NCBI GenBank assembly: GCA_963749895.1
Contig: CAVVOG010000002.1
Coordinates: 1 to 64,000, forward strand
DNA length: 64,000 nucleotides
Origin: AC-51 sp963749895
GTDB lineage: Bacteria > Actinomycetota > UBA4738 > HRBIN12
Direction: 5' to 3'
Both the position numbers and the translations under genes were made by a program. Below are positions 26,097 through 34,515 of this stretch, piece by piece (positions within the stretch are counted from its first letter, which is position 1; every line of letters starts with the position of its first letter). A model generated the notes under the pieces. The model was not told the origin of the DNA. It was given only the letters and a program-made list of their open reading frames with translations, and did not search any database.

Positions 26097-26471
26097 ATGC
26101 GACGCGCGGCGGCGGTCTCGTCCCTCGTCATCCTCCTCCTGGGAGCCTGCGGCGCTCCGGAGCCCGCGGCGACCGGAGGGATCGTCGGGCGCGTGCTCGC
26201 CGGCCCCACGTGCCCGGTCGAGACGGCGGGGTCCCCGTGCCCTCCCGCCCCGTGGGAAGGCACGGTCCGCGCGACCGCCACGGACGGTTCCACGTACGAG
26301 ACCCGCTCGGACGCGGACGGTCACTACCGCCTCGCCTTGCCGCCGGGGACCTACGTGGTAGCGGCCGTGACCGAGACGGGGGGACCTCCCGCGGCGATCC
26401 CCACGGAGGTCACCGTCGAGGCGGGACCCCCGCTCGCCCTGGACCTGCAGGTCGACACCGGCATCCGCTGA
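26097..26471 (+). CDS. Lipoprotein with carboxypeptidase-regulatory-like fold
   Basis: 124 residues. The lipobox ends at Cys18 (VILLLGAC). The body is one CarboxypepD_reg/SpaA-like beta sandwich: GGIVGRVLAGPTCPV, then TVRATATDGSTYETRSDADG and HYRLALPPGTYVVAAVT. Two cysteines (TCPVETAGSPCPP) may form a disulfide loop. It is a surface-anchored small beta protein; the role is unknown. Confidence 0.72.
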   Translation: MRRAAAVSSLVILLLGACGAPEPAATGGIVGRVLAGPTCPVETAGSPCPPAPWEGTVRATATDGSTYETRSDADGHYRLALPPGTYVVAAVTETGGPPAAIPTEVTVEAGPPLALDLQVDTGIR

Positions 26472-26555
26472 CCCGCCGTGCTCCCCGACGACGTCAGGCC
26501 CCGCGGTTCCCACCGACGTCGAAGACGGGCTCCGACCATCGGGCGACAGAGATGC

Positions 26556-27656
26556 CTAGCAGCAGTGCAGGATGAACGGGTTCCTCGGCTGGCCGCCTTC
26601 CCCGTAGTTCCCGACGACCCACGCGCCGTCGCGAGGGACGAACGTGACGCCCGTGACGTACGTCCCGACGCCCGGGGTCGGCGCCGCCTGACGCCGCCAT
26701 GCCGTGCCGTCGTAGAACAGGATGTAGGGGTCCGAGGTGCTGTCGGTCCCGGCGGCCCAGATCCGCGTGGCCGAGGCCGCCGACACGTCGAGGAGCACCG
26801 CCCCCTTGTCGGGCGCCACCGCCTTCTGACGCTTCCAGGCGCTGCCGTTCCACCGCGCGATCAGCGGTTGCTCGTAGGTCCCGTCGAAGTAGTGGCCGAC
26901 GGCCCACGCCACGCCCGACACCATCGTGGCGCTCTCGAAGAACGGGCCGGTGCCCGGCGACGGGGGGTCCGATCGCTTCCATGCGGTGCCGTTCCAGTGC
27001 AGCGCCAGGGTCCCGCCGTCCCGGTACCCGACGGCCCAGGCATCGGACGCCGAGGAGGCGGCCACGCCGAAGAGCTCCTCGTCGCCGCTCCCGTTCGGAG
27101 CGGACTGCACCTTCCACCTGGTGCCGTTCCACCGCAGGATCAGCGCACCGTAGTCCCCGTCGTCGTCGTACTCACCGACGGCCCACGCGTTCCGTGAGGA
27201 GGTCGCGGCCACGTCGAACAGGTTGTTGAAGCTGTCCGAGACCGCGTTCGGGGACTTCACGGGCGTCCACTCGGTGCCGTCCCAGCGCAGGATCAGCGTC
27301 CGGTCGTCAGTGGACCCGCGCCAGGAGCCGACGGCCCACGCGTTCGACGGAGACAGGGCGGCCACCCCCGACAGGGAGTTGTGGCTCGTCCCTCGGTTCG
27401 GGCTGTCGACGAGCGACCACTCGCCCCCGTCCCAGTGGAGGATCAGGGTCCGGCGGGTGCCACCGTCGTCGTACGAACCGACGGCCCACGCGTCGCACGC
27501 GGAGGTCGCGGCCACGTCCACGAGGGCGTTGTCGGCACCGATCGTGGGCGGGAAGGTCGGAGAGGTCCACGATGCGCACGACCTGGCGGAGGACCCCTGA
27601 ACCCCCAGGCTCCCAACGACGAGCGTGATCACGACGACGTGACGTGCGATGCGCAT
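26556..27656 (-). CDS. Secreted 'WAVG' beta-propeller protein, ends in Cys-Cys
   Basis: 366 residues from ATG 27654-27656 with GGGGGGAAC upstream. After a signal peptide (VVVITLVVGSLGVQGSSA) come about seven repeats of roughly 48 residues, each with (N/D)AWAVG ... TLILRWDGTEW ... SPN. This is the pattern of Kelch/RCC1-like propellers. It ends FILHCC, as does its paralogue at 39556-40686 (GLHCC). A third, broken member lies at 45607. Divergent from the FAD oxidase gene. Likely extracellular; no catalytic residues recognised. Confidence 0.8.
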   Translation of the reverse strand: MRIARHVVVITLVVGSLGVQGSSARSCASWTSPTFPPTIGADNALVDVAATSACDAWAVGSYDDGGTRRTLILHWDGGEWSLVDSPNRGTSHNSLSGVAALSPSNAWAVGSWRGSTDDRTLILRWDGTEWTPVKSPNAVSDSFNNLFDVAATSSRNAWAVGEYDDDGDYGALILRWNGTRWKVQSAPNGSGDEELFGVAASSASDAWAVGYRDGGTLALHWNGTAWKRSDPPSPGTGPFFESATMVSGVAWAVGHYFDGTYEQPLIARWNGSAWKRQKAVAPDKGAVLLDVSAASATRIWAAGTDSTSDPYILFYDGTAWRRQAAPTPGVGTYVTGVTFVPRDGAWVVGNYGEGGQPRNPFILHCC

Positions 27657-27832
27657 GTTCCCCCCCTCCGACGTGCCCGGACTCTGATGGTCGCGGGCGT
27701 CCACGTCAAGGGCGCCGCGCGTCGGTGCTCGCGTTCCTCGGTTTGCGCCCTGGGAGATATCGGAGTAGACCGGTCCAGAATGAGGCATCGTTCGTCGAGG
27801 CACGCCGCCTGCGTGCGTGAGGAGTGATGTGC

Positions 27833-29203
27833 GTGACCGCATCCGGGATCGACGCACTGCGTGAGGCCGTACGCGGCCAGGTCGTCGCCGAGGGCGACGA
27901 GGGCTACGACGAGGCTCGGTCGGTGATGAACGGGATGATCGACCGGCACCCGAGCGCCGTCGTGCGCGTCGCGAACGCCGGCGACGTGATGGCCACGGTC
28001 AACCACGCCCGCGAGGCCGGCCTCGACCTCGCGATCCGCGGCGGCGGACACAGCGCGCCGGGTTTCGGCACGGTCGACGGTGGTGTGGTGATCGACTTCT
28101 CGGCGATGCGCGGGGTTCGCGTGGATCCGGCGAGGTCGACGGCGCGCGCCGAGTGCGGCGCGACGTGGGGCGACCTCAACGCGGCCACCCACGCCTTCGG
28201 GCTGGCCACGCCGGGCGGCATCATCTCCACCACCGGGATCGCCGGACTCACGCTCGGTGGGGGGATCGGCTACCTCTCACGCGGGTTCGGGCTCTCGCTC
28301 GACAACCTGCTCTCCGCCGATGTCGTCACCGCCGACGGCCGGTTCGTGGTGGCGAGCGAAGAGGAGAACGCCGACCTGTTCTGGGCGCTCCGCGGTGGGA
28401 GCGGCAACTTCGGCGTGTGCACCTCGCTCGAGTACCGGCTCCACCCCGTGAAGGACGTCTTCTTCGGGCCTCTGTTCTACGAGGTCGAGGAGGCGGCGAA
28501 CATCCTCCGCTTCTACCGCGAGTACATCGAGGACGCCCCCGAGCAGATGGGCGTGTTCCCCGCGTTCCAGATCGCGCCGCCGCTGCCCTTCATCCCCGAA
28601 GACCGCCACGGCGACATGTTCATCGCGCTCGTCGCGTGCTGGTCCGGGGACGTGTCGGAAGGAGAGGCTCGGTTCGAGCCGTTCCGCCAGGTCGCCGAGG
28701 TGAAGGCGCACCACGTCGGCCCGGCCCCCTTCCCTGCAGCGAACGCCGCCTTCGACGGCCTGTTCCCCAAGGGGATGCGTCAGTACTGGAAGGGGAACTT
28801 CGTCGAGGAGCTGAGCGACGACGCGATCGCCGCCCACGTGGAGCACGGCCCGAAGGCTCCGACCGTGAGCTCGACGATGCACCTGTACCCGATCGACGGG
28901 GCCGTTCAGCGCGTGGCGTCCGATGCGACGGCGTTCGGGCACCGCGATGCCAACTTCTCGATGGTGATCCTGGCCGGCTGGAACGACCCGGCCGACGACG
29001 ACGACAGGATCGGGTGGGTCCGCGGCTACTCGGATGCGGTCGCTCCGTACTCCGACCAGGGCGGCTACGTGAACTTCATGGGGACCGATGACGACGTGCG
29101 CGTCCCCGCCAACTACGGCGGCAACTACGAGCGCCTCGTCGATGTCAAGCGGACCTGGGACCCCGGCAACGTGTTCCACGTGAACCAGAACATCGCGCCG
29201 TAG
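27833..29203 (+). CDS. FAD-linked oxidase of the berberine-bridge/6-HDNO type
   Basis: 456 residues. The FAD_binding_4 domain shows the flavin His in AIRGGGHSAPGFG (covalent 8-alpha-His type) and the loop GIAGLTLGGGIGYLSRGFGL, which has no Cys, so attachment is probably single. The BBE domain ends NVFHVNQNIAP. It oxidises an alcohol, amine or sugar and passes electrons to oxygen or another acceptor; the substrate is unknown. GTG 27833 is chosen because GAGGAG lies eight bases upstream; ATG 27827 would be too close to that site. Confidence 0.88.
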   Translation: MTASGIDALREAVRGQVVAEGDEGYDEARSVMNGMIDRHPSAVVRVANAGDVMATVNHAREAGLDLAIRGGGHSAPGFGTVDGGVVIDFSAMRGVRVDPARSTARAECGATWGDLNAATHAFGLATPGGIISTTGIAGLTLGGGIGYLSRGFGLSLDNLLSADVVTADGRFVVASEEENADLFWALRGGSGNFGVCTSLEYRLHPVKDVFFGPLFYEVEEAANILRFYREYIEDAPEQMGVFPAFQIAPPLPFIPEDRHGDMFIALVACWSGDVSEGEARFEPFRQVAEVKAHHVGPAPFPAANAAFDGLFPKGMRQYWKGNFVEELSDDAIAAHVEHGPKAPTVSSTMHLYPIDGAVQRVASDATAFGHRDANFSMVILAGWNDPADDDDRIGWVRGYSDAVAPYSDQGGYVNFMGTDDDVRVPANYGGNYERLVDVKRTWDPGNVFHVNQNIAP

Positions 29204-29274
29204 CGTCCGGCGAACCGCAGACGAGCAGTGGCCGCCACCGGGCTGCGATCGTGGTCGTTATGTCCCCACAGATA

Positions 29275-29280
29275 TATACT
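29275..29280 (+). promoter_or_regulatory. -10 element of the XRE/nucleotidyltransferase pair
   Basis: TATACT at 29275-29280, nine bases before ATG 29290. This implies an almost leaderless transcript starting with the XRE regulator; the corresponding -35 is weak. Confidence 0.45.
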
Positions 29281-29289
29281 CCCCTCTAC

Positions 29290-29646
29290 ATGAACGTGTC
29301 ACAGGTAGGCGTCGACGTGGCCGGCCTGCGTCGGCGTGCGGGGCTTTCGCAGACCGAGCTCGCCCGCCGGGCCGGCACGACGCAGGCGGTCATCTCGCGC
29401 CTGGAGAACGGACTCAAGGTGCCCGGCTACGAGGTGATGGATCGCATCGCCGACGCGCTCGAGGGCACGATCACGGTCACGTTCGGTCGCGCGAGGTCCC
29501 TGCCTTCCCGAGACGAGCGTCGGCGGCGGGTCCGCGCCGTGCTCGGCGACTACGAGTTCGATCCGTGGGCGCGCGACCCGTCACCGGCGGAAGCGAGGAG
29601 CCTCGAGGCCGATGGTCTCGGCAGAGAGCGCTTCGCGAGCAGCTGA
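29290..29646 (+). CDS. XRE-family regulator, putative antitoxin
   Basis: 118 residues. A helix-turn-helix of the Cro/C1 type fills about 10-65: LRRRAGLSQTELARRAGTTQ, AVISRLENGLKVPGYEVMDR. The tail is charged with DPWARDPSPAEARSL. ATG 29290 is chosen because the -10 lies just before it. It overlaps the nucleotidyltransferase gene by 35 bases, the arrangement expected of an antitoxin gene preceding its toxin. Confidence 0.78.
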   Translation: MNVSQVGVDVAGLRRRAGLSQTELARRAGTTQAVISRLENGLKVPGYEVMDRIADALEGTITVTFGRARSLPSRDERRRRVRAVLGDYEFDPWARDPSPAEARSLEADGLGRERFASS

Positions 29647-30229
29647 GCTGCTCCGCGCCGCTGCGCTGCGGGATGCGGCCGATCCCGACCAGCGGCTCGA
29701 GCGCGGCCTCCTGATCGCGGCGGCGCTCAGGGAGGTGCTCAGCCACGAGCCCGTGGTCGTCGGTGGGACCGCCGAGGACTTCTGGACGGCGGACGAGTAC
29801 CACCAGACCGATCTCGACCTCGTCACGCGGCCGCTCACCGCGGATGAACGCGCGGCGCTCCGGGAGCTCGGGTTCTCGCGCGAGGGGCGGCACTGGGTCC
29901 ACCAGGTGACCGGTGTCCCCGTCGAGTTCCCGGAGTCGCGGTTGGCGGGCGAAGAGCGCAGGGTCCATCACCACCGCGTCGAGACGGGCATCGCGCCGAT
30001 CATCGGGGTCGAGGACCTCTACCTCGACCGCGTGCGGCGGTCGACGGTCGATCCCGAGGACACGACCCTCCCGACGTTCCTGTCGGCGCTCGCGATCGGC
30101 GCGTCGAACCACGACCGGATGGACTGGCGCTACGTCGACGAGGCCATCCGCGGCGAGACCGAGGTCGATCCGAAGCTCATGCGGAAGATCCACCGGCGGG
30201 TCCGGCGCCTCGTCGGCCAGCGGCTCTGA
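29612..30229 (+). CDS. Nucleotidyltransferase-fold protein, putative toxin partner
   Basis: 205 residues. The nucleotidyltransferase pattern appears as VVVGGTAEDFWTADEYHQTD followed by LDLVTRPL (GG then D-x-D), then the strand VPVEFPES. Such domains occur in MNT/AbiEii/DUF6036-type toxins paired with XRE antitoxins that modify tRNA or proteins with nucleotides. Here the partner overlaps it upstream. The gene is convergent with, and overlaps by 53 bases, the flavin monooxygenase gene. The toxin role is inferred from pairing. Confidence 0.7.
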   Translation: MVSAESASRAAELLRAAALRDAADPDQRLERGLLIAAALREVLSHEPVVVGGTAEDFWTADEYHQTDLDLVTRPLTADERAALRELGFSREGRHWVHQVTGVPVEFPESRLAGEERRVHHHRVETGIAPIIGVEDLYLDRVRRSTVDPEDTTLPTFLSALAIGASNHDRMDWRYVDEAIRGETEVDPKLMRKIHRRVRRLVGQRL

Positions 30230-31358
30230 GGAACTTCCCGCGGGTGATCCCATCGCCCGACGCGGCGGGCTGGATCGCGGCTCGACGCGAGGCGAGGTGT
30301 TCGGCGACGTACTCGGCGTCGCGACCGATGCCGGGCAGCACGTCGGACGTCACTCCGTACTGGAAGATCTGGCCGACGAAGCACACGTCGGGCTCCGACG
30401 TGACGACGCCTCGATCGTCCAGGGGGACGCCGCCCTCGTCGAAGATCGGCAGGTCGATCCATGAGAAGTCCTGCCGGTACCCGGTGCACCAGATCACGTT
30501 CGTCACCTCGAGCTCTCGGCCGTCGTCGAGCAGGGGGAGCCCGCCGCGAGCTCCCGCGACCCGCGGGACCCGCTCGATATCGGCGGCGTCGAGATCCTTC
30601 GTGCGGACCCGGATCAGCGGCGTGGCTTCACCGGCGATCTTCGGACCTACCCGGCGACCGAACGGGTTGCCCTTCGTCAGCACGTGCGTACCCATGAACC
30701 TGATGAACCGGAAGAACGTCCGCCCCGGCCAACGATCGCCGTGCCGGACGGGGGCCTGACCCGCCTCCTTGCCCGCGAGGAACGTCGGGCGGGTCTTCGA
30801 CAGCTCGAGCGCGATCTCGGCTCCGGAGTTGCCGACACCGACGACGAGGACGGGGCCGGCCTTCAGCTGGGAGGGGCGCAGGTACTCGCTGGAGTGCAGC
30901 TGCATGATGCCCGAGCCGAGCTCGGAGGCGAACGAGGGCACCTTCGGGATACGGTTCGCCCCGGTGGCGACCACCACGTGATCGGCCTCGAACGTTCGAT
31001 CCCCCGACGTGACGACGTAGCGCTCGCCACGGCGCGCGAGTCTCGCGACCCCGACCCCGCTGCGTACCGGCAGATCGAACCTGGCCGCGTAGGACTCCAG
31101 ATAGTCGGCCATGTCGTCCTTCGACGGGAACGACCAGGGCGGCGCCGGGAACGGCCACCCCGGGAGCCCGTCCGCCAGGGCGGGGGTGAACAGGTGCAGC
31201 GAGTCCCAACGGGTTCGCCACGCATCGCCCACGCGCTGGTTCGCATCGAGGATCACGAACGGCACGCCCCGCTGGGCGAGGTGGTAGCCCACCGCGAGCC
31301 CCGCCTGCCCCCCTCCGATGATCACGGTCTCGTATCCGTCGTCGTGCGGCTCGTCCAT
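30177..31358 (-). CDS. Flavin-containing monooxygenase-like protein (FAD/NADPH)
   Basis: 393 residues, with GGGGGAACC before the ATG. The FAD dinucleotide motif is VIIGGGQAGLAVGYHLAQRG near the start. The NADPH motif is VVGVGNSGAEIALELSK at about 180-196. NVIWCTGYRQDFSWID lies near 315. It belongs to the YUCCA/FMO-like group, which oxygenates amines, sulfides or ketones; the substrate is unknown. A LuxR-type regulator gene lies upstream on the same strand and repeated TCAACCAC boxes occupy the gap. The C-terminal 15 residues are arginine/glycine-rich and may be read-through past an older end. Confidence 0.86.
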   Translation of the reverse strand: MDEPHDDGYETVIIGGGQAGLAVGYHLAQRGVPFVILDANQRVGDAWRTRWDSLHLFTPALADGLPGWPFPAPPWSFPSKDDMADYLESYAARFDLPVRSGVGVARLARRGERYVVTSGDRTFEADHVVVATGANRIPKVPSFASELGSGIMQLHSSEYLRPSQLKAGPVLVVGVGNSGAEIALELSKTRPTFLAGKEAGQAPVRHGDRWPGRTFFRFIRFMGTHVLTKGNPFGRRVGPKIAGEATPLIRVRTKDLDAADIERVPRVAGARGGLPLLDDGRELEVTNVIWCTGYRQDFSWIDLPIFDEGGVPLDDRGVVTSEPDVCFVGQIFQYGVTSDVLPGIGRDAEYVAEHLASRRAAIQPAASGDGITRGKFLRAAGRRGAGPAGGSSA

Positions 31359-31426
31359 CGTGGTTCCCCCTTCGCTCGACCACGGTCGAACCTAGGGCGA
31401 GGTGGGTGATCTCCGCATCGACGGTT

Positions 31427-31469
31427 TCAACCACACCTGTGGGTCGACGATGTGGTCAGTATCAACCAC
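31427..31469 (+). promoter_or_regulatory. Paired TCAACCAC boxes upstream of the monooxygenase
   Basis: TCAACCAC at 31427-31434 and 31462-31469, 35 bases apart, between the end of the LuxR-type gene and the monooxygenase start. CCACA-CC-TGTGG at 31431-31442 and GTGGT-(8)-ACCAC around 31452-31469 are inverted arrangements of the same half-site. They look like regulator sites for the monooxygenase promoter; the binding protein is not known. Confidence 0.4.
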
Positions 31470-31484
31470 GAGATGTACGGGGGC

Positions 31485-33122
31485 TCAGGCGAGGCCGTGC
31501 TCGAACGCGAAGGCCGTCGCCCCCGATCGCGACGAGACACCGAGCTTCGCGAACATGTTCTGCAGATGCCGGGCGACCGTGTGTTCGCTGATGAAGAGGA
31601 TCGAGGCGATCTCACGGTTCGAGTTGCCGGCGGCTACCAGACGGAGGACCTGTGCTTCGCGCGCCGTCAATCCGGCCGGGAGGCCCGGGCCCGTGCCCAG
31701 GAACCCGTCGATCACCTCGAGATCGGGGATGGCCCCGAGGTGTTCGAAGTGCGAGCGGGCCGCCTCCCATTCGACACGGGCGGCCTCCTCGTCTCCCGTG
31801 GCTCGGAGCGCCGAGCCGAGCAGCGATCGAACCTGGGCCGTGTCGTACGGGAGCCTGAGATCGCGCAGGGCGACGGCGGCGCGTCGCAGATGCTGGAGCG
31901 CCGCGGATCCGTCGCCCTCAGCGAGCGCGATCCTGCCGCGGGCGACGTCGCAGGCAACGTCCATGGTCGCGGTGGGGAAGTCCTGAGCGATCGCCTCGAG
32001 ATCGTCGAGCGCCGCCCGCGCCGACGCGAGGTCACCCGCGGCGACCTCGACCTCCACCTGGGCGGTCAGCAGCGGCGCCCTTCGCAGCGACGGGTCGGAA
32101 TCTCCCGACGACGCGAGCCGTATCGCGGCCTGCGCGGCCCCGACCTTGCCCTGCGCGAGACGTAGCAGCGCGAGGCCGGGCTGCGCATCGCGCCCCCCCG
32201 CCTGCGCGTGGCCGAACGCCTCCTCGGCTCCGGCCAGGTCGCCGGTGCGCCGCCGGATCTCACCGATGAGCTCATGAGCCGACGCGGCGACGTCGGGGTC
32301 CGTTCGTTCGGGTCGGCTCGATCCGACGAGCGCCTCCGCAGCGGCGAGGGCCTCATCCCACTCGCCGACGAGTCGAGCGAGCTCGGCTCGGTTGGCCCGA
32401 CACAAGGCCGGGTACGGAGAGGCGGGCGGCAGGGAGGCGCACCACGTCAGCGACGCCTCGGTCCATTCCCCGGCGCGTCGGACGTCGGCGATACCCAGGC
32501 ACGCCTCGATCACGTTGCAGTAGATCGCGCCCGTGTAGTACGGATCGAGCCTGCCCGTGAGGACCGCGGCCATGGCCTCATCGAGCAGCGCCAGCCCCTC
32601 GTCGATCCGTCCCGCCGCCACCAGGGCGAGCCCCTCGGTGTGGATCCCCATGGCGATCAGGTCGCGATCCTTGAATCGCTGACCGATCTGGGTGGCCTCC
32701 CGGGAGAGCTCGATCGCCTCGGCCAGGTCCCCGGTGAACCGGGAGACGTTGGCTCGGATCATGGTGACGTACCCGTACTCGACGCAGTCGAGACGGTCAC
32801 CGAGACAGCGCATCGCCTGCATCAGCCAGCCCGCACCGACCGAAGACTCCCCTCGCAGGGCGTGCTCGATGCACAGGCGCGCGGCGACGTAGGCGGCATC
32901 GGTGACGTCGTCCTCATCCATGTAGGCGGCGAACGCGCGCTGACGAGCGGCGATCGACTCGTCGTGCTCCGAGATCCACCACGCCGCGTCGGCGAGGCCG
33001 ACGAGATCCCGTGCGGTCATGTCGGACGGGTCGACGGCGCGCAGCGCGTCATAGGCCTCGGGCCACTCGCCGCGGGCGACCGCCTCTCGGGCTCGCTCGA
33101 GCTGGGCGCCGTGGTCGGTCAT
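31485..33122 (-). CDS. LuxR-family regulator with TPR-like sensor region
   Basis: 545 residues, GGGAGGG before ATG. Residues 1-470 are helical repeats rich in Ala/Arg/Glu (for example EAYDALRAVDPSDMTARDL, GEIRRRTGDLAGAEEAFGHA), TPR-like and without a P-loop. The C-terminal 65 residues are a LuxR/GerE helix-turn-helix: GLTAREAQVLRLVAAGNSNR and EIASILFISEHTVARHLQNM. It is thus a one-component regulator without the ATPase of the MalT group. It precedes the monooxygenase gene on the same strand and may control it. Confidence 0.87.
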   Translation of the reverse strand: MTDHGAQLERAREAVARGEWPEAYDALRAVDPSDMTARDLVGLADAAWWISEHDESIAARQRAFAAYMDEDDVTDAAYVAARLCIEHALRGESSVGAGWLMQAMRCLGDRLDCVEYGYVTMIRANVSRFTGDLAEAIELSREATQIGQRFKDRDLIAMGIHTEGLALVAAGRIDEGLALLDEAMAAVLTGRLDPYYTGAIYCNVIEACLGIADVRRAGEWTEASLTWCASLPPASPYPALCRANRAELARLVGEWDEALAAAEALVGSSRPERTDPDVAASAHELIGEIRRRTGDLAGAEEAFGHAQAGGRDAQPGLALLRLAQGKVGAAQAAIRLASSGDSDPSLRRAPLLTAQVEVEVAAGDLASARAALDDLEAIAQDFPTATMDVACDVARGRIALAEGDGSAALQHLRRAAVALRDLRLPYDTAQVRSLLGSALRATGDEEAARVEWEAARSHFEHLGAIPDLEVIDGFLGTGPGLPAGLTAREAQVLRLVAAGNSNREIASILFISEHTVARHLQNMFAKLGVSSRSGATAFAFEHGLA

Positions 33123-33486
33123 GTCCTGACACCCTCCCAGGTGCCGTCGCTGCGATCCGGTCGTTCTCGATCGGGCTCGGGCCAGTATGAAGCCAGGTGC
33201 GGCAGCTCGATACGCGAAGGTGGCCCGCTGCAGCCCGGTTCAACTGGAAGACACCGAGGAGCTACGCCGGTCAGTGCCGCATGGTGACGCTGGAACTGTT
33301 CGGCGCGACCCTGACGGCCGATCTCCAGTTCAAGGGCTAGGCGCACCTCCGGGGGAGGATCCCCCGGCCTCCCCCGGAGCCATCCAGTCACCGAGCGCGC
33401 GATCCTCTCTCGACCTACGATGCCCGACTCCTGCGTGTCCGGCTCCCGGCGCACGCCCGCCGGGTTCTCGCGACCCCCGGCGATCG
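33123..33486. other. Intergenic, nothing certain
   Basis: 364 bases between the LuxR-type gene and the VapC gene. A 19-codon plus-strand reading beginning MVTLELFGATLTADLQFKG near 33278 looks protein-like but has no ribosome site. Otherwise nothing is recognised. Confidence 0.35.
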
Positions 33487-33891
33487 CTAGGGCGCGCGGA
33501 GCTCTCGAGCGACGACGTCGGGGAGACCGGCGAACCCACGAGCGTCGGCGGTGATGACCTCTCGCCCGGTCGCGACAGCGGTCGCCGCGATGATCAGGTC
33601 GTGCGCCCCCCTCGGCGTGCCCGATCGCCGGGCCGCCGCGAGGAGCCGAGCATGCGTGCGGGCCGTCGAGAGGTCGTACTCCTCGACGGGGAGCACCTCG
33701 AGCAGCTCCTCGACGAAGGCGGCACGCCGCGGCCGGCGGCGGCGGTCCGCGAGCTCGACGCCGACCAGGAGCTCCGCCGCCGTGATCGCGGCGATCGCGA
33801 CGTCATCGGCATCGCCGATGACATCGTCCAGTCCCGCGCTTCCCCGCTCCGCTGCCACGAGGACGGTCGTGTCGAGGATCAATCGTGCCAA
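33487..33891 (-). CDS. vapC: VapC-type PIN-domain toxin (Phd-paired)
   Basis: 134 residues from TTG 33891. The PIN acidic residues are visible: Asp7 (LILDTTVLVAAER), Glu in ITAAELLVGVE, Asp near 96 (GAHDLIIAATAVA) and Asp in VITADARGF. It is an Mg-dependent ribonuclease. Its start overlaps the Phd/YefM antitoxin end by 13 bases. Intact. Confidence 0.88.
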   Translation of the reverse strand: MARLILDTTVLVAAERGSAGLDDVIGDADDVAIAAITAAELLVGVELADRRRRPRRAAFVEELLEVLPVEEYDLSTARTHARLLAAARRSGTPRGAHDLIIAATAVATGREVITADARGFAGLPDVVARELRAP

Positions 33892-34127
33892 CGCTGCTCG
33901 CTCTCGAGTTGCGCGCGCAGTTCACGGAGCTCGACGCTCCATGCCTCGTCCGGCCGATGCCGTCGGAGGAGCGCCTTCGCGTCGCTGCCGCCGAGTCCGG
34001 GTTCGGGCACGATCCGCGCGACCGACCGCCCCTTGCGGGTCACGACGAAGCTCTCGTGCCGATGCTCGACAGCGTCGAGCAGCTCGGAGAAGTGGCGGCC
34101 CGCTTCGGTCGCGGTGATGTCCTTCAT
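33879..34127 (-). CDS. Phd/YefM-type antitoxin
   Basis: 82 residues, MKDITATEAGRHFSELLDAV then VTRKGRSVARIVPE: the Phd/YefM fold, which binds DNA as a dimer and blocks the toxin with its C-terminus. The upstream sequence reads TGATAAT about 11 bases before ATG, giving a very short leader, and includes the palindrome GACATATGTC (34146-34155), a likely operator. Confidence 0.85.
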   Translation of the reverse strand: MKDITATEAGRHFSELLDAVEHRHESFVVTRKGRSVARIVPEPGLGGSDAKALLRRHRPDEAWSVELRELRAQLESEQRWHD

Positions 34128-34256
34128 CGTGAAATCAGATTATCAGACATATGTCATCAGCTCCAGGCGGAGCAGCCGCGCCATGGCTCACGCCGATGCG
34201 GAGCATCCGACGGCTCGGGCGTGCGACGATGGGTGCCCGAGCGAAGGAGCGATCAC

Positions 34257-34451
34257 CTGAACGGCCCGGAGGGCACCAGCGAGACCGATCGGCCCGACCC
34301 GCCCCGAAGCGACCCGCCCGCCCGTCCCCCGTGCCCGCGATGCGGGTCCGGGCACACCCAGCCGTTCTCCCACGCCGGGCCGGGGGCCCGCGTCAACATG
34401 AAGTGCATCGACTGCGGGCAGCTGTTCCGACACCCTGAGCGCCCCCGCTGA
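34257..34451 (+). CDS. Small zinc-ribbon protein with CTG start
   Basis: 64 residues. Two CxxC pairs, CPRCGSGHTQPFSH and VNMKCIDCGQLFRHP, form a zinc ribbon; similar mini-proteins are widespread in actinobacteria, with unknown function. The frame has no ATG/GTG/TTG at a sensible place, but AGGAG (34245-34249) lies seven bases before CTG 34257, which I take as the start. The N-terminus is Pro/Asp/Arg-rich. Confidence 0.55.
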   Translation: MNGPEGTSETDRPDPPRSDPPARPPCPRCGSGHTQPFSHAGPGARVNMKCIDCGQLFRHPERPR

Positions 34452-34515
34452 GGGACCGGGTCCCCGCAGCGGTACCACCTGGACACCCGCCACCTCGGCG
34501 GGCCATCATCGACGG

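Noticed and set aside
33278..33337. 19-codon peptide MVTLELFGATLTADLQFKG
   Set aside because: Protein-like sequence but no ribosome site or promoter, and too short to judge.
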